64,000 bases of DNA, from contig JANQSD010000015.1 of assembly GCA_028284225.1 (NCBI GenBank), forward strand, positions 1-64,000. Reading direction: 5' to 3'. This document shows positions 9,548 to 19,943 of the stretch, in pieces. Source of the stretch: Arenicellales bacterium. Lineage in GTDB: Bacteria; Pseudomonadota; Gammaproteobacteria; Arenicellales; JAHEKD01. Made by a program: the position numbers and the translations under genes. The notes beneath the pieces were generated by a model that had not been told where the DNA came from, searched no databases, and was given only the letters and a program-made list of their open reading frames with translations. The stretch's first letter is position 1. Every line of letters starts with the position of its first letter.

Positions 9548-10324
9548 TTATATCATTCGCTTTGCCAGTGATAAAAAGTCATTAATCGTTAACGATTCAG
9601 CACGTAAACCCGGATCAATATTAAGATCAATAAAATCCTGTTGACTGACTGCTGAGCCAAGACTGTTTTTTAGTGTTTTACGGCGCTTCAGAAACGCAAG
9701 TTTAACCAGTTCGTCAAACTTGACAGCTAACTCCGTTGGGGTTTGTTGCTGATGCGGAATCATGCGAATCACGCTGGATTGAACTTTGGGAGGCGGGTTG
9801 AATGCACCCTTGCTAACATCAAATAATTTATCGATTTGAAAGCGCAAACCTGCTGAAAGCGTTAACCTGCCGTAAGTTTTATTGCCCGGGCACGCCATGA
9901 GTCGATCCGCAACTTCTTTTTGGATCATAAAGGTCATATCTGAAATTAAATCAGCAAACTTGGCTAAGTGAAAAAAGATGGGTGTAGAGATGTTATAAGG
10001 CAGATTTCCAACCAGGCGCATTTTATCTATGGGCTGAGCGAGTGCGCTAATATCGGCGCTCAAAATATCCAGATTAATGACCTGTATTTTGCTGTTATTT
10101 CTGAATCGACTTGTTAATTCATCAGCAAGGTCACGGTCAATCTCGATCAAGGTTAATCGCCAGACCGCATGCGTTAATGAATCGGTGAGTGCACCTTGCC
10201 CCGGTCCAATCTCAACCCAATTATCATTTTCACTAATGTTGAGTGATTCAATAATCCGTCTAATGACTTGAGCATCATGTAAGAAGTGTTGCCCAAAGCG
10301 TTTGCGCGGAATATGTCCATTCAT
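9548..10324 (-). CDS. rsmA: 16S rRNA dimethyladenosine transferase
   Basis: RsmA (KsgA) dimethylates A1518 and A1519 near the 3' end of 16S rRNA, a late 30S maturation step. It has 258 residues. SAM-binding motif I (VEIGPGQGALT) follows the N-terminal RKRFGQHFL, and the catalytic LVGNLPYNISTPI block lies near residue 108. The C-terminal FLKRRKTLKNSL is typical. It overlaps pdxA by four bases, the conserved pdxA-rsmA coupling. Confidence 0.96.
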   Translation of the reverse strand: MNGHIPRKRFGQHFLHDAQVIRRIIESLNISENDNWVEIGPGQGALTDSLTHAVWRLTLIEIDRDLADELTSRFRNNSKIQVINLDILSADISALAQPIDKMRLVGNLPYNISTPIFFHLAKFADLISDMTFMIQKEVADRLMACPGNKTYGRLTLSAGLRFQIDKLFDVSKGAFNPPPKVQSSVIRMIPHQQQTPTELAVKFDELVKLAFLKRRKTLKNSLGSAVSQQDFIDLNIDPGLRAESLTINDFLSLAKRMI

Positions 10325-11298
10325 TGTGCTTGTTGTTGAACCATGTCGTCAGCCATCGCAAGTGCAGTCATTAGGCTGGTTGTTTCGATTTGCCCGGTAG
10401 CGGCCAAGGATAAGGCTGTGCCGTGATCAACGGAAGTTCGAATAATCGGCAATCCCAGGGTGATATTTACAGTCTTACCAAACCCCAGTGCTTTGACCAC
10501 AGGTAAACCCTGGTCGTGGTACATCGCTATCACTGTATCAACCTGATCCAGAATATTAGGGGTAAAGGCTGTATCAGCGGGCAGAGGGCCGATTAAATCA
10601 AAACCTTGAGCCTTTAATTGATCGACAATAGGAGTGATGATTTCTATTTCCTCAGTGCCCAAATGGCCGCTTTCTCCAGCGTGCGGATTGAGCCCACAGA
10701 TTGCAATTTTCGGATTTGGAATGCCGAACTTTTGAATTAAGTCAGAGTGGGTGATTCGGGTGACCAACTCAACTTTCTCGTGAGTAATCGTTTTGGCTAC
10801 ATCGGATAAGGGTAGATGAGTTGTTACCAGTGCAACTCTTAGCATTTCATTAGCCAGCATCATCACTGGTAATTCGGCTCCCGTTTTTTCAGCCAGAAAT
10901 TCTGTATGACCTGAAAACCGGATACCGGCATCATTAATAATACTTTTCTGGATCGGGCCGGTCACCAAGGCGTCAAACTGCCCGGTCAGACAACCTTGTG
11001 TTGCAATTTCCAGTGTTTCAAGCACGTAGGCCGCATTCTTATTATCTAGCTGACCGGGATTTACATGTTTTAAGCCGGTAACAGGGACGATTTGAAGTTC
11101 GCCGGGATTGGATATTGAACCGTCAAATTCTTTAATGTCCAATGCAAGCCCGAGCAGGTTGGCGCGTTCTTGTAAGGCCCCCGGATCTACAATTGCAACC
11201 AAACAATACGCGTGTTGTTGCTGTGCGATCATAATAGCCAGATCAAGGCCGATTCCTGCCGGTTCGCCCGGCGTCAATGCCAATATGCTGGGTTTCAT
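10321..11298 (-). CDS. pdxA: 4-hydroxythreonine-4-phosphate dehydrogenase
   Basis: PdxA oxidises 4-phosphohydroxy-L-threonine with NAD in the DXP-dependent pathway to pyridoxal phosphate. It has 325 residues. The N-terminal TPGEPAGIG, the metal-ligand HTEFLAE block, GLNPHAGE, and AMYHDQGLPVVK with TSVDHGTALSLA are all diagnostic. The usual upstream surA-lptD pair is absent; a DUF945 gene and nudF take that place. Confidence 0.96.
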   Translation of the reverse strand: MKPSILALTPGEPAGIGLDLAIMIAQQQHAYCLVAIVDPGALQERANLLGLALDIKEFDGSISNPGELQIVPVTGLKHVNPGQLDNKNAAYVLETLEIATQGCLTGQFDALVTGPIQKSIINDAGIRFSGHTEFLAEKTGAELPVMMLANEMLRVALVTTHLPLSDVAKTITHEKVELVTRITHSDLIQKFGIPNPKIAICGLNPHAGESGHLGTEEIEIITPIVDQLKAQGFDLIGPLPADTAFTPNILDQVDTVIAMYHDQGLPVVKALGFGKTVNITLGLPIIRTSVDHGTALSLAATGQIETTSLMTALAMADDMVQQQAQ

Positions 11299-11304
11299 CT
11301 GTAT

Positions 11305-12540
11305 TTAGTGATTTACGCTCAATTTACTGTTTTCGAAACCAAGGTTTGCATAATACGATTGATGTTTCTCGATTAACAGGCCTTTTTCCAGCATTGAGTC
11401 CAGAAATTCAATCAAATCGGATTGATTCAATTTAGTAACCAGCACTTTGGGCAGTTCAGCCTCCAGCTTTAAATTTAGATTCTCCAATAACGAAAATGGG
11501 TTCAGTTCAGTGTCGGCTGTGCTCAATAACTGGCTGGAAAAATCAATTTTAAGCATCTGCTGATCAGATTGAGCATTTAAAGCCAGGGTGATTTCAGGTT
11601 GATTTTTAGAAGTTAGTTTTAATAAATCTGAAAAGTGTTTCAGTAGAACCAACCATTCATTATTGTTAATAGATTCAGAAATCGAATCATAGTTTTCTGA
11701 CATGAATTGAACCAGCTGCTGATCCAGATTCATGACCTGAAATTCTGCGGTAATATCGGACAGGGATGCTTGATTAAGATCTAATAGATCTGTGTCCAGT
11801 ACAGATTCAAAATGATAAACGTCGTTATGTTTATTTAATTTACTGGCTAAATTGATTCTACTAGCCCGATAGTGATCAGTGATCAAGCGGCTTGAAAGTG
11901 CTTCGGCGCTGAAATCAATTTTTTCAGGAAATACTAACGCTGGGTTTAAATCAATCTCAAGTTCAGGCTTTACCAGATAAGTGGTTTGCCAGGAGTCTTT
12001 GAGTTCCAGTTGGTTGGTTTTGAGCGAGGCATTGATTGAGCCATTAGCACTAATCCGGCTTTTTATATCAGCCAGGTCGGCAAATACTTGGGCCTGCGAA
12101 ATAGAAAAGTCCAGACCGGGATGTTGAATGTGGGGATGGCTTTGTCCCAGATAATTTATCCATGTCGTTGCTGTGCCGGGTTGATCACTGATTTTTAAAC
12201 CTGTTTGAGGACTTATAAGTTCGAATTGTGTATCGATGTTGTACCAGGCGAAAGATTTACTCGGATTTTTAAAAAGATTTGACCAAATTATCGGGCCATG
12301 CTTGATTTGATTATCGGTTTTAATGATCAGGTTTTGCTGATTTAGAAGTAGTTCAAGCTGTGCAGTTGAATTTAACCAGCCATGATTAAAATCGAGTTGG
12401 TTGATTTTGATATCGGTATCGAAATTGCTAATAAAATGATGCTGTAAATAGTAACTGGCCGCAAAAGATAGAATAAACGGTGTTGTCACCAAGGCCAGTA
12501 AGCTACCAATAACTATTTTTCGCACGCTACTTAAAATCAA
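11305..12540 (-). CDS. DUF945 (YdgA-like) membrane-anchored protein
   Basis: A 411-residue protein with an N-terminal hydrophobic anchor (IVIGSLLALVTTPFILSFAA) and a large periplasmic domain. The segment NHGWLNSTAQLELL, followed about 30 residues later by KHGPIIWSNL, matches the DUF945/YdgA pattern. The function of that family is not established. The annotated start is TTG at 12540, with no clear ribosome site; GTG at 12525 would give a tidier membrane anchor. It is six bases from both neighbours in the operon. Confidence 0.72.
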   Translation of the reverse strand: MILSSVRKIVIGSLLALVTTPFILSFAASYYLQHHFISNFDTDIKINQLDFNHGWLNSTAQLELLLNQQNLIIKTDNQIKHGPIIWSNLFKNPSKSFAWYNIDTQFELISPQTGLKISDQPGTATTWINYLGQSHPHIQHPGLDFSISQAQVFADLADIKSRISANGSINASLKTNQLELKDSWQTTYLVKPELEIDLNPALVFPEKIDFSAEALSSRLITDHYRASRINLASKLNKHNDVYHFESVLDTDLLDLNQASLSDITAEFQVMNLDQQLVQFMSENYDSISESINNNEWLVLLKHFSDLLKLTSKNQPEITLALNAQSDQQMLKIDFSSQLLSTADTELNPFSLLENLNLKLEAELPKVLVTKLNQSDLIEFLDSMLEKGLLIEKHQSYYANLGFENSKLSVNH

Positions 12541-12546
12541 GCGGCT

Positions 12547-13071
12547 TTAAGCCGATTGTAAGAATTGTCTGGCCCGCAATAAGGCAATAATACTCTTGGC
12601 ATCGATAATTTCATTGTTAAGTGCCATCTGCACGGCTTTATCGAAACTCAGCCAATGGATTTCAATATATTCATGTAACTCATGTTCAATTTCGCTCGAA
12701 TCTAAATCAAGCGCCAGGTACAGGTACAACACTTCATCCAGAATTCCGGGTGAAGAAACCATGTTGCCTAGATCATGCCATTGGCCGGCAATAATACCGG
12801 CTTCTTCCTGTAATTCACGTTTTGCGGTTTGTGCGGCAGGTTCCTGATTGTCAATTTTACCGGCAGGCAGTTCCCATAACCACTGGCCGACCGCGTGCCG
12901 GTATTGCTTCAATAAACAAACTTCGTTGTTGTCGTTAACGGCAACAACTGCTGCGCCACCGGGGTGGCGGATAATCTCTAAGGTTGCAGCGGGCTTTTCC
13001 GGACTGATTTGAACCGTTTCAAGGCCTAAATCAACAACTTTACCTTGGTAAATTTGCCGACGCTTAGTCAT
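12547..13071 (-). CDS. nudF: ADP-ribose diphosphatase, Nudix family
   Basis: A Nudix hydrolase of the ADP-sugar type, which breaks down ADP-ribose and related sugars. The Nudix box spans [20 protein letters not shown] and continues AGI, near residues 77-99. The upstream [14 protein letters not shown] and [11 protein letters not shown] segments are typical of ADP-ribose pyrophosphatases. It has 174 residues, somewhat shorter than E. coli NudF (209). It overlaps gpmA by four bases. Confidence 0.85.
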   Translation of the reverse strand: MTKRRQIYQGKVVDLGLETVQISPEKPAATLEIIRHPGGAAVVAVNDNNEVCLLKQYRHAVGQWLWELPAGKIDNQEPAAQTAKRELQEEAGIIAGQWHDLGNMVSSPGILDEVLYLYLALDLDSSEIEHELHEYIEIHWLSFDKAVQMALNNEIIDAKSIIALLRARQFLQSA

Positions 13072-13805
13072 TGTTTGGTTTGATTCGAAACCTCGTTCAC
13101 CGCTGCCTGCAATTTTTCCTGATCTCCGAGATAATAATGTTTTAGCGGGTTGAGTTGTTCATCAAACTCATAAATCAATGGGATTCCGGTTGGGATATTC
13201 AACGTCATAATGTCTTCATCTGAGACCTTATCGATATGTTTAACCAGTGCCCGTAAACTGTTGCCGTGAGCAGCAATAATCACGCTCTTGTCTTGCTCCA
13301 AATCAGGAATGATTTGCTCATTCCAATAAGGAATAACGCGATCCAGGGTGGTTGCCAATGACTCTGTTGCAGGCAGATCGGCAATGCCGCTGTAACGGGC
13401 ATCATGGCTTGGATGCATGTCGCTATCCAGGTCAACGGCCGGGGGCTGAATTGCATAGCCTCGGCGCCATTGATGAACTTGTTGCTCGCCATGCTTGGCT
13501 ACAGTTTCCGCTTTATTCAAACCCTGTAAAGCACCATAATGACGCTCATTTAGTTTCCAGGATTTTTTTACCGGTAACCACATTTGGTCAAGTTCATCCA
13601 GCGTCAACCACAATGTACGGATGGCCCGTTTTAATACTGAAGTATGGGCCACATCGAAGGTAAACCCATCCTGCTTGAGTAATTGTCCAGCTTGTTTAGC
13701 CTCGTTAATGCCACGATCAGAAAGATCGACATCAACCCAGCCAGTAAACCGGTTCGCCAAATTCCATTCACTCTGGCCATGGCGTAATAAAACTAGTTTT
13801 TTCAT
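13068..13805 (-). CDS. gpmA: 2,3-bisphosphoglycerate-dependent phosphoglycerate mutase
   Basis: A glycolytic and gluconeogenic enzyme interconverting 3- and 2-phosphoglycerate. LRHGQSEWN at residue 7 holds the phosphohistidine, [15 protein letters not shown] the substrate loop, and [13 protein letters not shown] the second catalytic histidine. At 245 residues it is the expected size. It lies between rdgB and nudF in the minus-strand operon. Confidence 0.95.
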   Translation of the reverse strand: MKKLVLLRHGQSEWNLANRFTGWVDVDLSDRGINEAKQAGQLLKQDGFTFDVAHTSVLKRAIRTLWLTLDELDQMWLPVKKSWKLNERHYGALQGLNKAETVAKHGEQQVHQWRRGYAIQPPAVDLDSDMHPSHDARYSGIADLPATESLATTLDRVIPYWNEQIIPDLEQDKSVIIAAHGNSLRALVKHIDKVSDEDIMTLNIPTGIPLIYEFDEQLNPLKHYYLGDQEKLQAAVNEVSNQTKQ

Positions 13806-13837
13806 GATTATTCGTGGATTTAACGGTGAGACCGATT

Positions 13838-14449
13838 TTAAGCGTTTATGATGCGCTTTGCTACGAGCTTATCGAGTAAAGCTTTAGTCGCCTTGCCTCG
13901 ATGGCTGATCTGATTCTTTTGTTGTTTGGATAATTCGGCGCAGGTTTTATTGAATTCTTTCACATAAAAAATGGGGTCATAACCAAACCCATTTTCACCC
14001 TTGTGCTCATCAATAATCTCTCCGTCAAGGGTGCCTTCACTAATGACCGGGCTGGGATCGTCCCAGTAGCGTAGATAGCACATTACACAACGAAAATTTG
14101 CCTGCCTGTCAGTGTTGCCCGTTTCTCTAAGTATTTTTAGCAATTTTGCATTGTTGCTGCGATCGTTAGCGTTTTCACCGGCAAAGCGAGTTGAGTAAAT
14201 GCCGGGTTTACCGTTTAATACAGCCACTTCAAGGCCGGAGTCATCTGCAATGGCAGGCAAATTGGTAATTTGACTTGCATTGCGGGCTTTTAAAATAGCA
14301 TTTTCGACAAAACTTAAACCGGTCTCATCTATTTCCGCAACACCAAGATCGCCTTGGGCAATAATGTTGATATTGAATGGTGAAAATAAATCGTTGAGCT
14401 CGGATATTTTTCCAGCGTTGTTGCTGGCCAGCACGATTCTCTTATCCAT
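13838..14449 (-). CDS. rdgB: dITP/XTP pyrophosphatase
   Basis: A RdgB/HAM1 house-cleaning enzyme that hydrolyses non-canonical purine nucleoside triphosphates and keeps inosine and xanthine out of DNA. It has 203 residues. [13 protein letters not shown] is the nucleotide-binding start. [18 protein letters not shown] and GFGYDPIF are signature blocks, and the SHRGKA motif is near the end. It begins directly after the rph stop, so the two are coupled. Confidence 0.95.
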   Translation of the reverse strand: MDKRIVLASNNAGKISELNDLFSPFNINIIAQGDLGVAEIDETGLSFVENAILKARNASQITNLPAIADDSGLEVAVLNGKPGIYSTRFAGENANDRSNNAKLLKILRETGNTDRQANFRCVMCYLRYWDDPSPVISEGTLDGEIIDEHKGENGFGYDPIFYVKEFNKTCAELSKQQKNQISHRGKATKALLDKLVAKRIINA

Positions 14450-15172
14450 TTACAACTCAAGAGCCTGGCGTTGTAAATCGATTAACTCATCAATACCCTT
14501 TTTGGCATAGTCAAGCATAGTGTTAATTTCGTCGCGACTAAATGCCACGCCTTCTGCAGTGCCTTGAACCTCGACAAACTCACCCTTGTCATTCATTACA
14601 ATATTCATGTCAGTTTCGGCTTTACTGTCTTCAGCATAATCCAGATCTAATACCGCCTGTTGATTGAAAATGCCCACTGAGACTGAAGCAACTTGTGAAA
14701 TCACCGGTGACTTTTTAAGCTCTTGCACTTCAATCAAATAATTAATTGCATCAATCAGGGCGACAAACGCACCGGTAATCGAGGCCGTTCGGGTACCACC
14801 GTCAGCCTGGATCACATCGCAGTCCATAGTTATTGTTCGCTCGCCAAGTTTTTTTAGATCAACGCAGGCGCGCAACGAACGGCCGATAAGGCGTTGAATT
14901 TCCTGAGTTCGCCCACTCTGTTTGCCTCTTGCTGCTTCGCGTAAGGCGCGTGTACCGGTTGCTCTGGGCAACATGCCGTATTCGGCGGTAATCCAGCCAC
15001 TGCCTTGACCTTTTAAAAATGGTGGTACTCGATCATCCACACTGGCCGTACAGATGACTTTTGTTTCACCGAATTCGATCAATACTGATCCTTCAGCGTG
15101 TTTAGTATATTCGCGGGTAATACTGATATCACGTAATTGATCGGTAGCGCGGCCGCTAGGTCTAAAAGACAT
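14450..15172 (-). CDS. rph: Ribonuclease PH
   Basis: A phosphorolytic 3'-5' exoribonuclease that trims tRNA precursors. The sequence is collinear with RNase PH from [12 protein letters not shown], with [30 protein letters not shown] and [15 protein letters not shown] place the start at the ATG at 15172 because the family begins MRPSGR. An in-frame ATG at 15184 would add four residues. It is the first gene of the long minus-strand operon and is divergent from yicC, as in enterics. Confidence 0.94.
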   Translation of the reverse strand: MSFRPSGRATDQLRDISITREYTKHAEGSVLIEFGETKVICTASVDDRVPPFLKGQGSGWITAEYGMLPRATGTRALREAARGKQSGRTQEIQRLIGRSLRACVDLKKLGERTITMDCDVIQADGGTRTASITGAFVALIDAINYLIEVQELKKSPVISQVASVSVGIFNQQAVLDLDYAEDSKAETDMNIVMNDKGEFVEVQGTAEGVAFSRDEINTMLDYAKKGIDELIDLQRQALEL

Positions 15173-15190
15173 AAAAAAATTCACTCATTG

Positions 15191-15276
15191 ATTAAACCCG
15201 AATTATGCAATAAAAATCTGTCCTGATGAATAATTGCTTTTCACGACGAGTTCCATTGCATAATTCGGATTAAAGC
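15191..15276. repeat. Inverted repeat between rph and yicC
   Basis: CCGAATTATGCAAT occurs near 15199 and again inverted near 15255, about 40 bases apart, with the identity extending into flanking TTAA. A related half-copy sits near 63625, so this is probably a small dispersed element. It falls in the divergent promoter region. Confidence 0.6.
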
Positions 15277-15393
15277 TATTTTCTCACAGTCATGAGCGTT
15301 GACAAGCTGAATAATGGTAAGATCACAGCACTTAAATTTACAGGCAAAGATTAACCTGTGATTTAAGTCCGATAAACAAATTGGAATTAAAGC

Positions 15394-16251
15394 ATGAAAA
15401 GTATGACAGCCTTTTCGCGTCAGGAAGTGACGGTTGAGTGGGGCTCACTAAATTTAGAAATGCGGACTGTTAATCACCGTTATCTTGACATCAACATGAG
15501 ATTAGCGGAAGAACTGAGGTTTTTTGAACCCATCGTCCGGCAGATGATTGCTGACAGCTTAAGCCGTGGGCGTGTCGATCTGGCGCTTAAATATCAACCC
15601 GCACTGACTAATCAAATAGACCTTAATCAAAATACGGTTAATCAGTTATTTGAATTACAAAATCGTCTGCAGCAGCAAAATCCTGAATTGAAAGAATTAA
15701 CCACGGCAGAGATTTTGAACTGGCCGGGTGTGCTGGAAATGTCAGCCCAAGACGAAGAACAAATGACACAGGTGTTATCAACGCTATTAAGTAAAGCTCT
15801 TGAAGAGTTGCAGCAACAGCGCGAAGTTGAAGGCAATAAAATCCAACAGCTGCTTAAGCAAAAAACCGTGGAAATCAAATCAATCGTTGATGATGTAAGA
15901 CATATTTTGCCTCAAGTCAGCCAGCAGTTCAGAGAAAACTTTCAGGAAAAACTGGAAAAAATGGATGTAGAAATTGACTCTTACAGACTGGAACAGGAAT
16001 TAGTTATCTTTTTGGGCAAGCAAGATATTGCTGAAGAACTAGATCGACTAGACGTGCATTTAGATGAAGTTGAGAAAATTTTGACCACAAATCAGGCGAT
16101 AGGTCGCCGGCTTGATTTTTTGATGCAAGAATTAAATCGAGAAGCCAATACACTGACATCAAAATCAGTTGATATTAGACTGAATAATGCCTCGGTAGAA
16201 ATGAAAGTATTAATCGAACAAATGCGTGAACAGGTGCAGAACATAGAATGA
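15394..16251 (+). CDS. yicC: YicC family endoribonuclease
   Basis: YicC proteins are endoribonucleases involved in RNA turnover. The N-terminal MKSMTAFSRQE and EMRTVNHRYLDINMRL match, and the C-terminal DUF1732 region (GRRLDFLMQELNREANTLTSKS) is highly conserved. It has 285 residues and a central predicted coiled coil. It overlaps gmk by four bases; this pairing is the usual gammaproteobacterial order. Confidence 0.93.
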   Translation: MKSMTAFSRQEVTVEWGSLNLEMRTVNHRYLDINMRLAEELRFFEPIVRQMIADSLSRGRVDLALKYQPALTNQIDLNQNTVNQLFELQNRLQQQNPELKELTTAEILNWPGVLEMSAQDEEQMTQVLSTLLSKALEELQQQREVEGNKIQQLLKQKTVEIKSIVDDVRHILPQVSQQFRENFQEKLEKMDVEIDSYRLEQELVIFLGKQDIAEELDRLDVHLDEVEKILTTNQAIGRRLDFLMQELNREANTLTSKSVDIRLNNASVEMKVLIEQMREQVQNIE

Positions 16252-16880
16252 TGACGACTCAAGATTCACGTTTGATTATTATCTCGGCGCCTTCTGGAGC
16301 GGGCAAGACATCACTGTCGAAGCGATTGATTGCTCAACATGATGATATTGCTGTTGCTGTGTCGCATACGACCCGAGCACCCAGGCCGGCAGAGAAAGAC
16401 GGTGAGGATTATCATTTTGTCAGTGAACGAGAATTTGAACAACTTATCGATGCTGATGGGTTTTTAGAATTCGCTGAAGTCTTTGGTAAATATTACGGCA
16501 CTTCGAAACAAGCGGTTCAGGTGTTGCTGGATCAAGCTAAGAACGTTTTGTTGGAAATCGACTGGCAGGGTGCACAAAATATTCGTAGATTAATGCCCGA
16601 TTCAATTAGTATATTTATCCTGCCGCCTTCAAAACAGGCATTGCGTGCCAGATTGACAAACAGAGGGCAGGATAGCGAACAGATTATCAACCTGCGTATG
16701 CGCGATGCATTAAATCAAATTAGCCACTATCAAGAGTATGATTTTGTCATTGTTAATGATGACTTCGAGCAAGCTTTCGCAGAACTTGAATCAATTGTCT
16801 ATAACCAATCCTACCAACCCCATATCGATGCTAAAGCGGTTACAGAATTTGTCGCCGGCTTGATGGGAGATGGCGTCTGA
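16248..16880 (+). CDS. gmk: Guanylate kinase
   Basis: Phosphorylates GMP to GDP with ATP. The P-loop is SAPSGAGKTSL near residue 13, and the GMP-binding region is SHTTRAPRPAEKDGEDYHFV, with LEIDWQGAQNIR further on. It has 210 residues, complete. It leads into rpoZ and spoT, the common stringent-response cluster. Confidence 0.96.
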   Translation: MMTTQDSRLIIISAPSGAGKTSLSKRLIAQHDDIAVAVSHTTRAPRPAEKDGEDYHFVSEREFEQLIDADGFLEFAEVFGKYYGTSKQAVQVLLDQAKNVLLEIDWQGAQNIRRLMPDSISIFILPPSKQALRARLTNRGQDSEQIINLRMRDALNQISHYQEYDFVIVNDDFEQAFAELESIVYNQSYQPHIDAKAVTEFVAGLMGDGV

Positions 16881-16963
16881 GAGGCTGTAGCGACTTAATC
16901 AACAGTTAAGTTATATGATATATTTCAACTATATCTAAGACTGTTTTAATCAAAAGGTGAAAT

Positions 16964-17320
16964 ATGGCACGTGTAACCGTGGAAGATTGTCTTGAGTATG
17001 TGGACAATCGGTTTGAACTGGTATTATTGGCGACAAAGCGTGCTCGTCAATTGACTTTCGGTGTTGAAGCGCTGGTTCCTGAAGAAAATGATAAACCAAC
17101 AGTGATTGCGTTGCGTGAAATTGCTGAAGGTTTGATTAGCAAGGATATCCTGCAGGAGCCGGATGAACCTGATTTATTTATTGAGACCGCTGATACTGAC
17201 TCTCAAGAAGAAGTCGACTCAATTGCTGAGGAAGTACGCCTACTCCTAGCGGAAACTGAGGCTGAAGAAGATGAACCGGCCAGCGATCAAGAGCAAGACG
17301 AAGATACTGCCCTACAGTAA
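16964..17320 (+). CDS. rpoZ: RNA polymerase omega subunit
   Basis: The small subunit that helps beta-prime fold and contributes to the ppGpp response. [20 protein letters not shown] and RARQLTFG are diagnostic. At 118 residues it is longer than the 91 of E. coli because of a very acidic C-terminal tail (many Glu and Asp from residue 60). The tail coding sequence overlaps the spoT start by 50 bases. Confidence 0.95.
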   Translation: MARVTVEDCLEYVDNRFELVLLATKRARQLTFGVEALVPEENDKPTVIALREIAEGLISKDILQEPDEPDLFIETADTDSQEEVDSIAEEVRLLLAETEAEEDEPASDQEQDEDTALQ

Positions 17321-19463
17321 TACAGCTACAAATCATGCACTGCAGGAATATCCGCAAGCAGTGCATGCGCTTATTACTCAAGTCGAGTCTTATCTTGACC
17401 AGGATTCGATCGATGAGTTAATTGAGGCTTATCAATTAGGCGCCCGGGCTCATGAGGGTCAGTTTCGCAAATCCGGTGAACCTTACATTACCCACCCTGT
17501 ACAGGTTGCTGGGTTGTTGGCAGATTTTCATCTGGATCTGGCAACGCTGATAGCCGCAATCTTGCATGACACCGTGGAAGACACGGCGCTTACCCATCAC
17601 GATCTGGAAACAACGTTCAACAAAGAAGTCGCTGATTTGGTTGAAGGGGTGACCAAAATCGGTCAGATCGAGTTTGAAACTAAAGAGCATGCCGAAGCGG
17701 AAAACATTCGCAAAATGCTGCTGGCGATGTCGCGTGATATCAGAGTCATGCTGATTAAGCTTGCTGACCGCTTACATAACATCCGCACTCTCGAGTCGAT
17801 GCCGCGCAACAAGCAAATACGCATCGCCGGACAGACACTTGATATCTTCGCGCCTATTGCTCACCGTCTGGGACTAAACCAATGGGCGACTGAATTGCAG
17901 GATTTGAGCTTCAAAACCCTGTACCCCAAACGCTATGAAAAACTGGTTAAAACGCTGGATCGCAAGAAAGGCAACCGCAAAGCTATTTTAACCAAAATCA
18001 AAGCGTCTATCACTGAGCACTTGCAAGCAGCCGGTATTGAGGCCCGGGTGGATGGACGTAAAAAAAATGTTTATAGTATTTACCGAAAAATGCAAAAAAA
18101 GCAGGTGTCGCTGGATGAGATTCGAGATATCTATGGGTTGCGCATTATAGTTGAAAGCCGTGATCAATGTTATTTGACGCTGGGTGCCATACACAGTTTG
18201 TATAAACCGGTAGCCAATCGATTCAAGGACTATATCGCCATTCCTAAAATAAACGGTTACCAGTCATTGCATACCACTGTATTCGGTAGTTTTGGTGAGT
18301 TACTGGAAATTCAAATTCGTACTGAACAAATGCATCATTTGTCAGAAAGCGGTGTTGCTGCCCACTGGTATTACAAAATCTCCGGCGAAGAAACTGAGAT
18401 TGCACCACAGGAACATGCCAGGCAGTGGCTGGTTGATTTGCTGGACACACAAAAACAAGCAGGTAATCCCAGTGAATTTCTTGAACATCTGAAAGTCGAC
18501 CTATTTCCTGACGAAGTCTATGTGTTTACACCTAAAGGCGACATTATAAAATTAGCACAAGGGGCTACGGCTTTGGATTTTGCCTATGCTATTCACTCGG
18601 AGATTGGCAATTCTTGTGTTGGGGTCGAGGTCAATGGCACGGCGGTACCGCTTTACACTCAGCTTTCCAGCGGTGATCATGTAAAAGTACATACAGATAA
18701 GACCAGCCATCCATCACCAACCTGGCTTAATTATGTCAAAACTGCAAGAGCCCGTGCCAGCCTTAGAAGTTTTCTTAGAAGTAATGAACGTACCGATGCG
18801 GTAAAACTGGGCCAGAAGCTACTCGAACGAGAGCTCAAAGAAGAAGGTCTGGTCCTGGATACCATTACTGAGGAACGTAAGCAGGCTCTGCTTAAGCGTA
18901 TTGAGCTGGCAGACTGGAGTGATCTATTGGCTGATATCGGCCAGGGTAAGCGCTTGCCTTTGGTCGTGATGCATCAGTTGATCGATGACGTTTGCGGTAT
19001 GCGACTTAAGGCTGAACCTTCACCTTTGACCATCCAGGGTTCAGAGGGAGTAATGGTAAACTTTGCCCGTTGTTGCCATCCTATTCCCGGCGATGAGATT
19101 TTAGGGTATTTCGCTGAGGGCAAAGGCGTGGTAATTCATACTCAAACCTGCCCTAATCGCACTGAATACAACAAGCATCCGGAAAAATGGATTCCGGTCA
19201 GTTGGGCCGGAGAGATTGAAAAGAATTTCCCTGTCACCTTAAGAATAGATACTAAAAATAAACCCGGTGTGCTGGCCTCTCTAGCCACCACCATCGCTGA
19301 GAATAATTCAAATATCAACACCGTTTCGGTAGAAGAACGTGACGGCAAGTTTTCAATTATTCGTTTTACCATCGAGGTCGAAGACAGGGTTCACCTGGCG
19401 AGGATAATGCGTAAGGTGCGTTCACTGGAAGGTGTGCTAAAAATTTCGCGAGTTAAAGGATAA
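17271..19463 (+). CDS. spoT: Bifunctional (p)ppGpp synthetase/hydrolase
   Basis: A Rel-SpoT homologue of 730 residues. The N-terminal HD hydrolase domain has its metal ligands in ILHDTVEDT near residue 99. The synthetase region carries [10 protein letters not shown] near 284 and [18 protein letters not shown] near 325. TGS ([20 protein letters not shown]), a zinc-finger-like [13 protein letters not shown] and a C-terminal ACT domain follow. An intact HD site argues for SpoT rather than RelA. ATG at 17271 has GAGG nine bases upstream. GTG at 17361 would give an E. coli-like start. The start choice decides whether it overlaps rpoZ. Confidence 0.94.
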   Translation: MNRPAIKSKTKILPYSNTATNHALQEYPQAVHALITQVESYLDQDSIDELIEAYQLGARAHEGQFRKSGEPYITHPVQVAGLLADFHLDLATLIAAILHDTVEDTALTHHDLETTFNKEVADLVEGVTKIGQIEFETKEHAEAENIRKMLLAMSRDIRVMLIKLADRLHNIRTLESMPRNKQIRIAGQTLDIFAPIAHRLGLNQWATELQDLSFKTLYPKRYEKLVKTLDRKKGNRKAILTKIKASITEHLQAAGIEARVDGRKKNVYSIYRKMQKKQVSLDEIRDIYGLRIIVESRDQCYLTLGAIHSLYKPVANRFKDYIAIPKINGYQSLHTTVFGSFGELLEIQIRTEQMHHLSESGVAAHWYYKISGEETEIAPQEHARQWLVDLLDTQKQAGNPSEFLEHLKVDLFPDEVYVFTPKGDIIKLAQGATALDFAYAIHSEIGNSCVGVEVNGTAVPLYTQLSSGDHVKVHTDKTSHPSPTWLNYVKTARARASLRSFLRSNERTDAVKLGQKLLERELKEEGLVLDTITEERKQALLKRIELADWSDLLADIGQGKRLPLVVMHQLIDDVCGMRLKAEPSPLTIQGSEGVMVNFARCCHPIPGDEILGYFAEGKGVVIHTQTCPNRTEYNKHPEKWIPVSWAGEIEKNFPVTLRIDTKNKPGVLASLATTIAENNSNINTVSVEERDGKFSIIRFTIEVEDRVHLARIMRKVRSLEGVLKISRVKG

Positions 19464-19511
19464 AACGTTACAATCCAGCATTTCAACCCTTAGAATCTAG
19501 TCGGAGAAAAC

Positions 19512-19898
19512 ATGTCACGAGAGATTGTTAATACTGCTGCTGCGCCTGCAGCTATCGGCACTTATTCACAGGCCGTTAAAGTAAATAATATGGTATTTAT
19601 TTCAGGCCAAATACCGCTTGACCCTGAATCAATGGAAGTCGTAGAAGGGCAGTTCAAAGCCCAGGCTGTGAGGGTTTTTGAAAATTTAAAAGCTGTAGCC
19701 CAGGCCAGTGGGGGAAGTCTTGCAGATGCGGTTAAATTGACTGTTTATTTAGCGGATTTAAGCAATTTTCCATTGCTTAACGAAGTGATGAGTGATTATA
19801 TTAGCGAGCCGTATCCAGCACGTGCCGCAATTGAAGTATCGGCTCTACCCAAAGGCGTAATGGTTGAGATTGATGCTATTCTCAGTTTAAACAGTTAA
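19512..19898 (+). CDS. ridA: 2-iminobutanoate/2-iminopropanoate deaminase
   Basis: A RidA/YjgF protein that hydrolyses reactive enamine/imine intermediates made by PLP enzymes such as threonine dehydratase. It has 128 residues. AAPAAIGTYSQAVKVNN, FISGQIPLDP, the catalytic Arg in PARAAIEVSALPKG and VEIDAI are all conserved. It lies between spoT and recG, a position shared with many gammaproteobacteria. Confidence 0.95.
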   Translation: MSREIVNTAAAPAAIGTYSQAVKVNNMVFISGQIPLDPESMEVVEGQFKAQAVRVFENLKAVAQASGGSLADAVKLTVYLADLSNFPLLNEVMSDYISEPYPARAAIEVSALPKGVMVEIDAILSLNS

Positions 19899-19905
19899 TC
19901 TATAT

Positions 19906-19932
19906 AAACTAACCTGCAAAGCAGGTTAGTTT
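19906..19932 (+). terminator. Terminator-like hairpin after ridA
   Basis: A perfect 12-base inverted repeat (AAACTAACCTGC and its complement) with a three-base loop, ending in a short T-rich stretch. It sits immediately before the recG start, so recG probably has its own promoter or depends on readthrough. Confidence 0.65.
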
Positions 19933-19943
19933 CACTGGCTACA

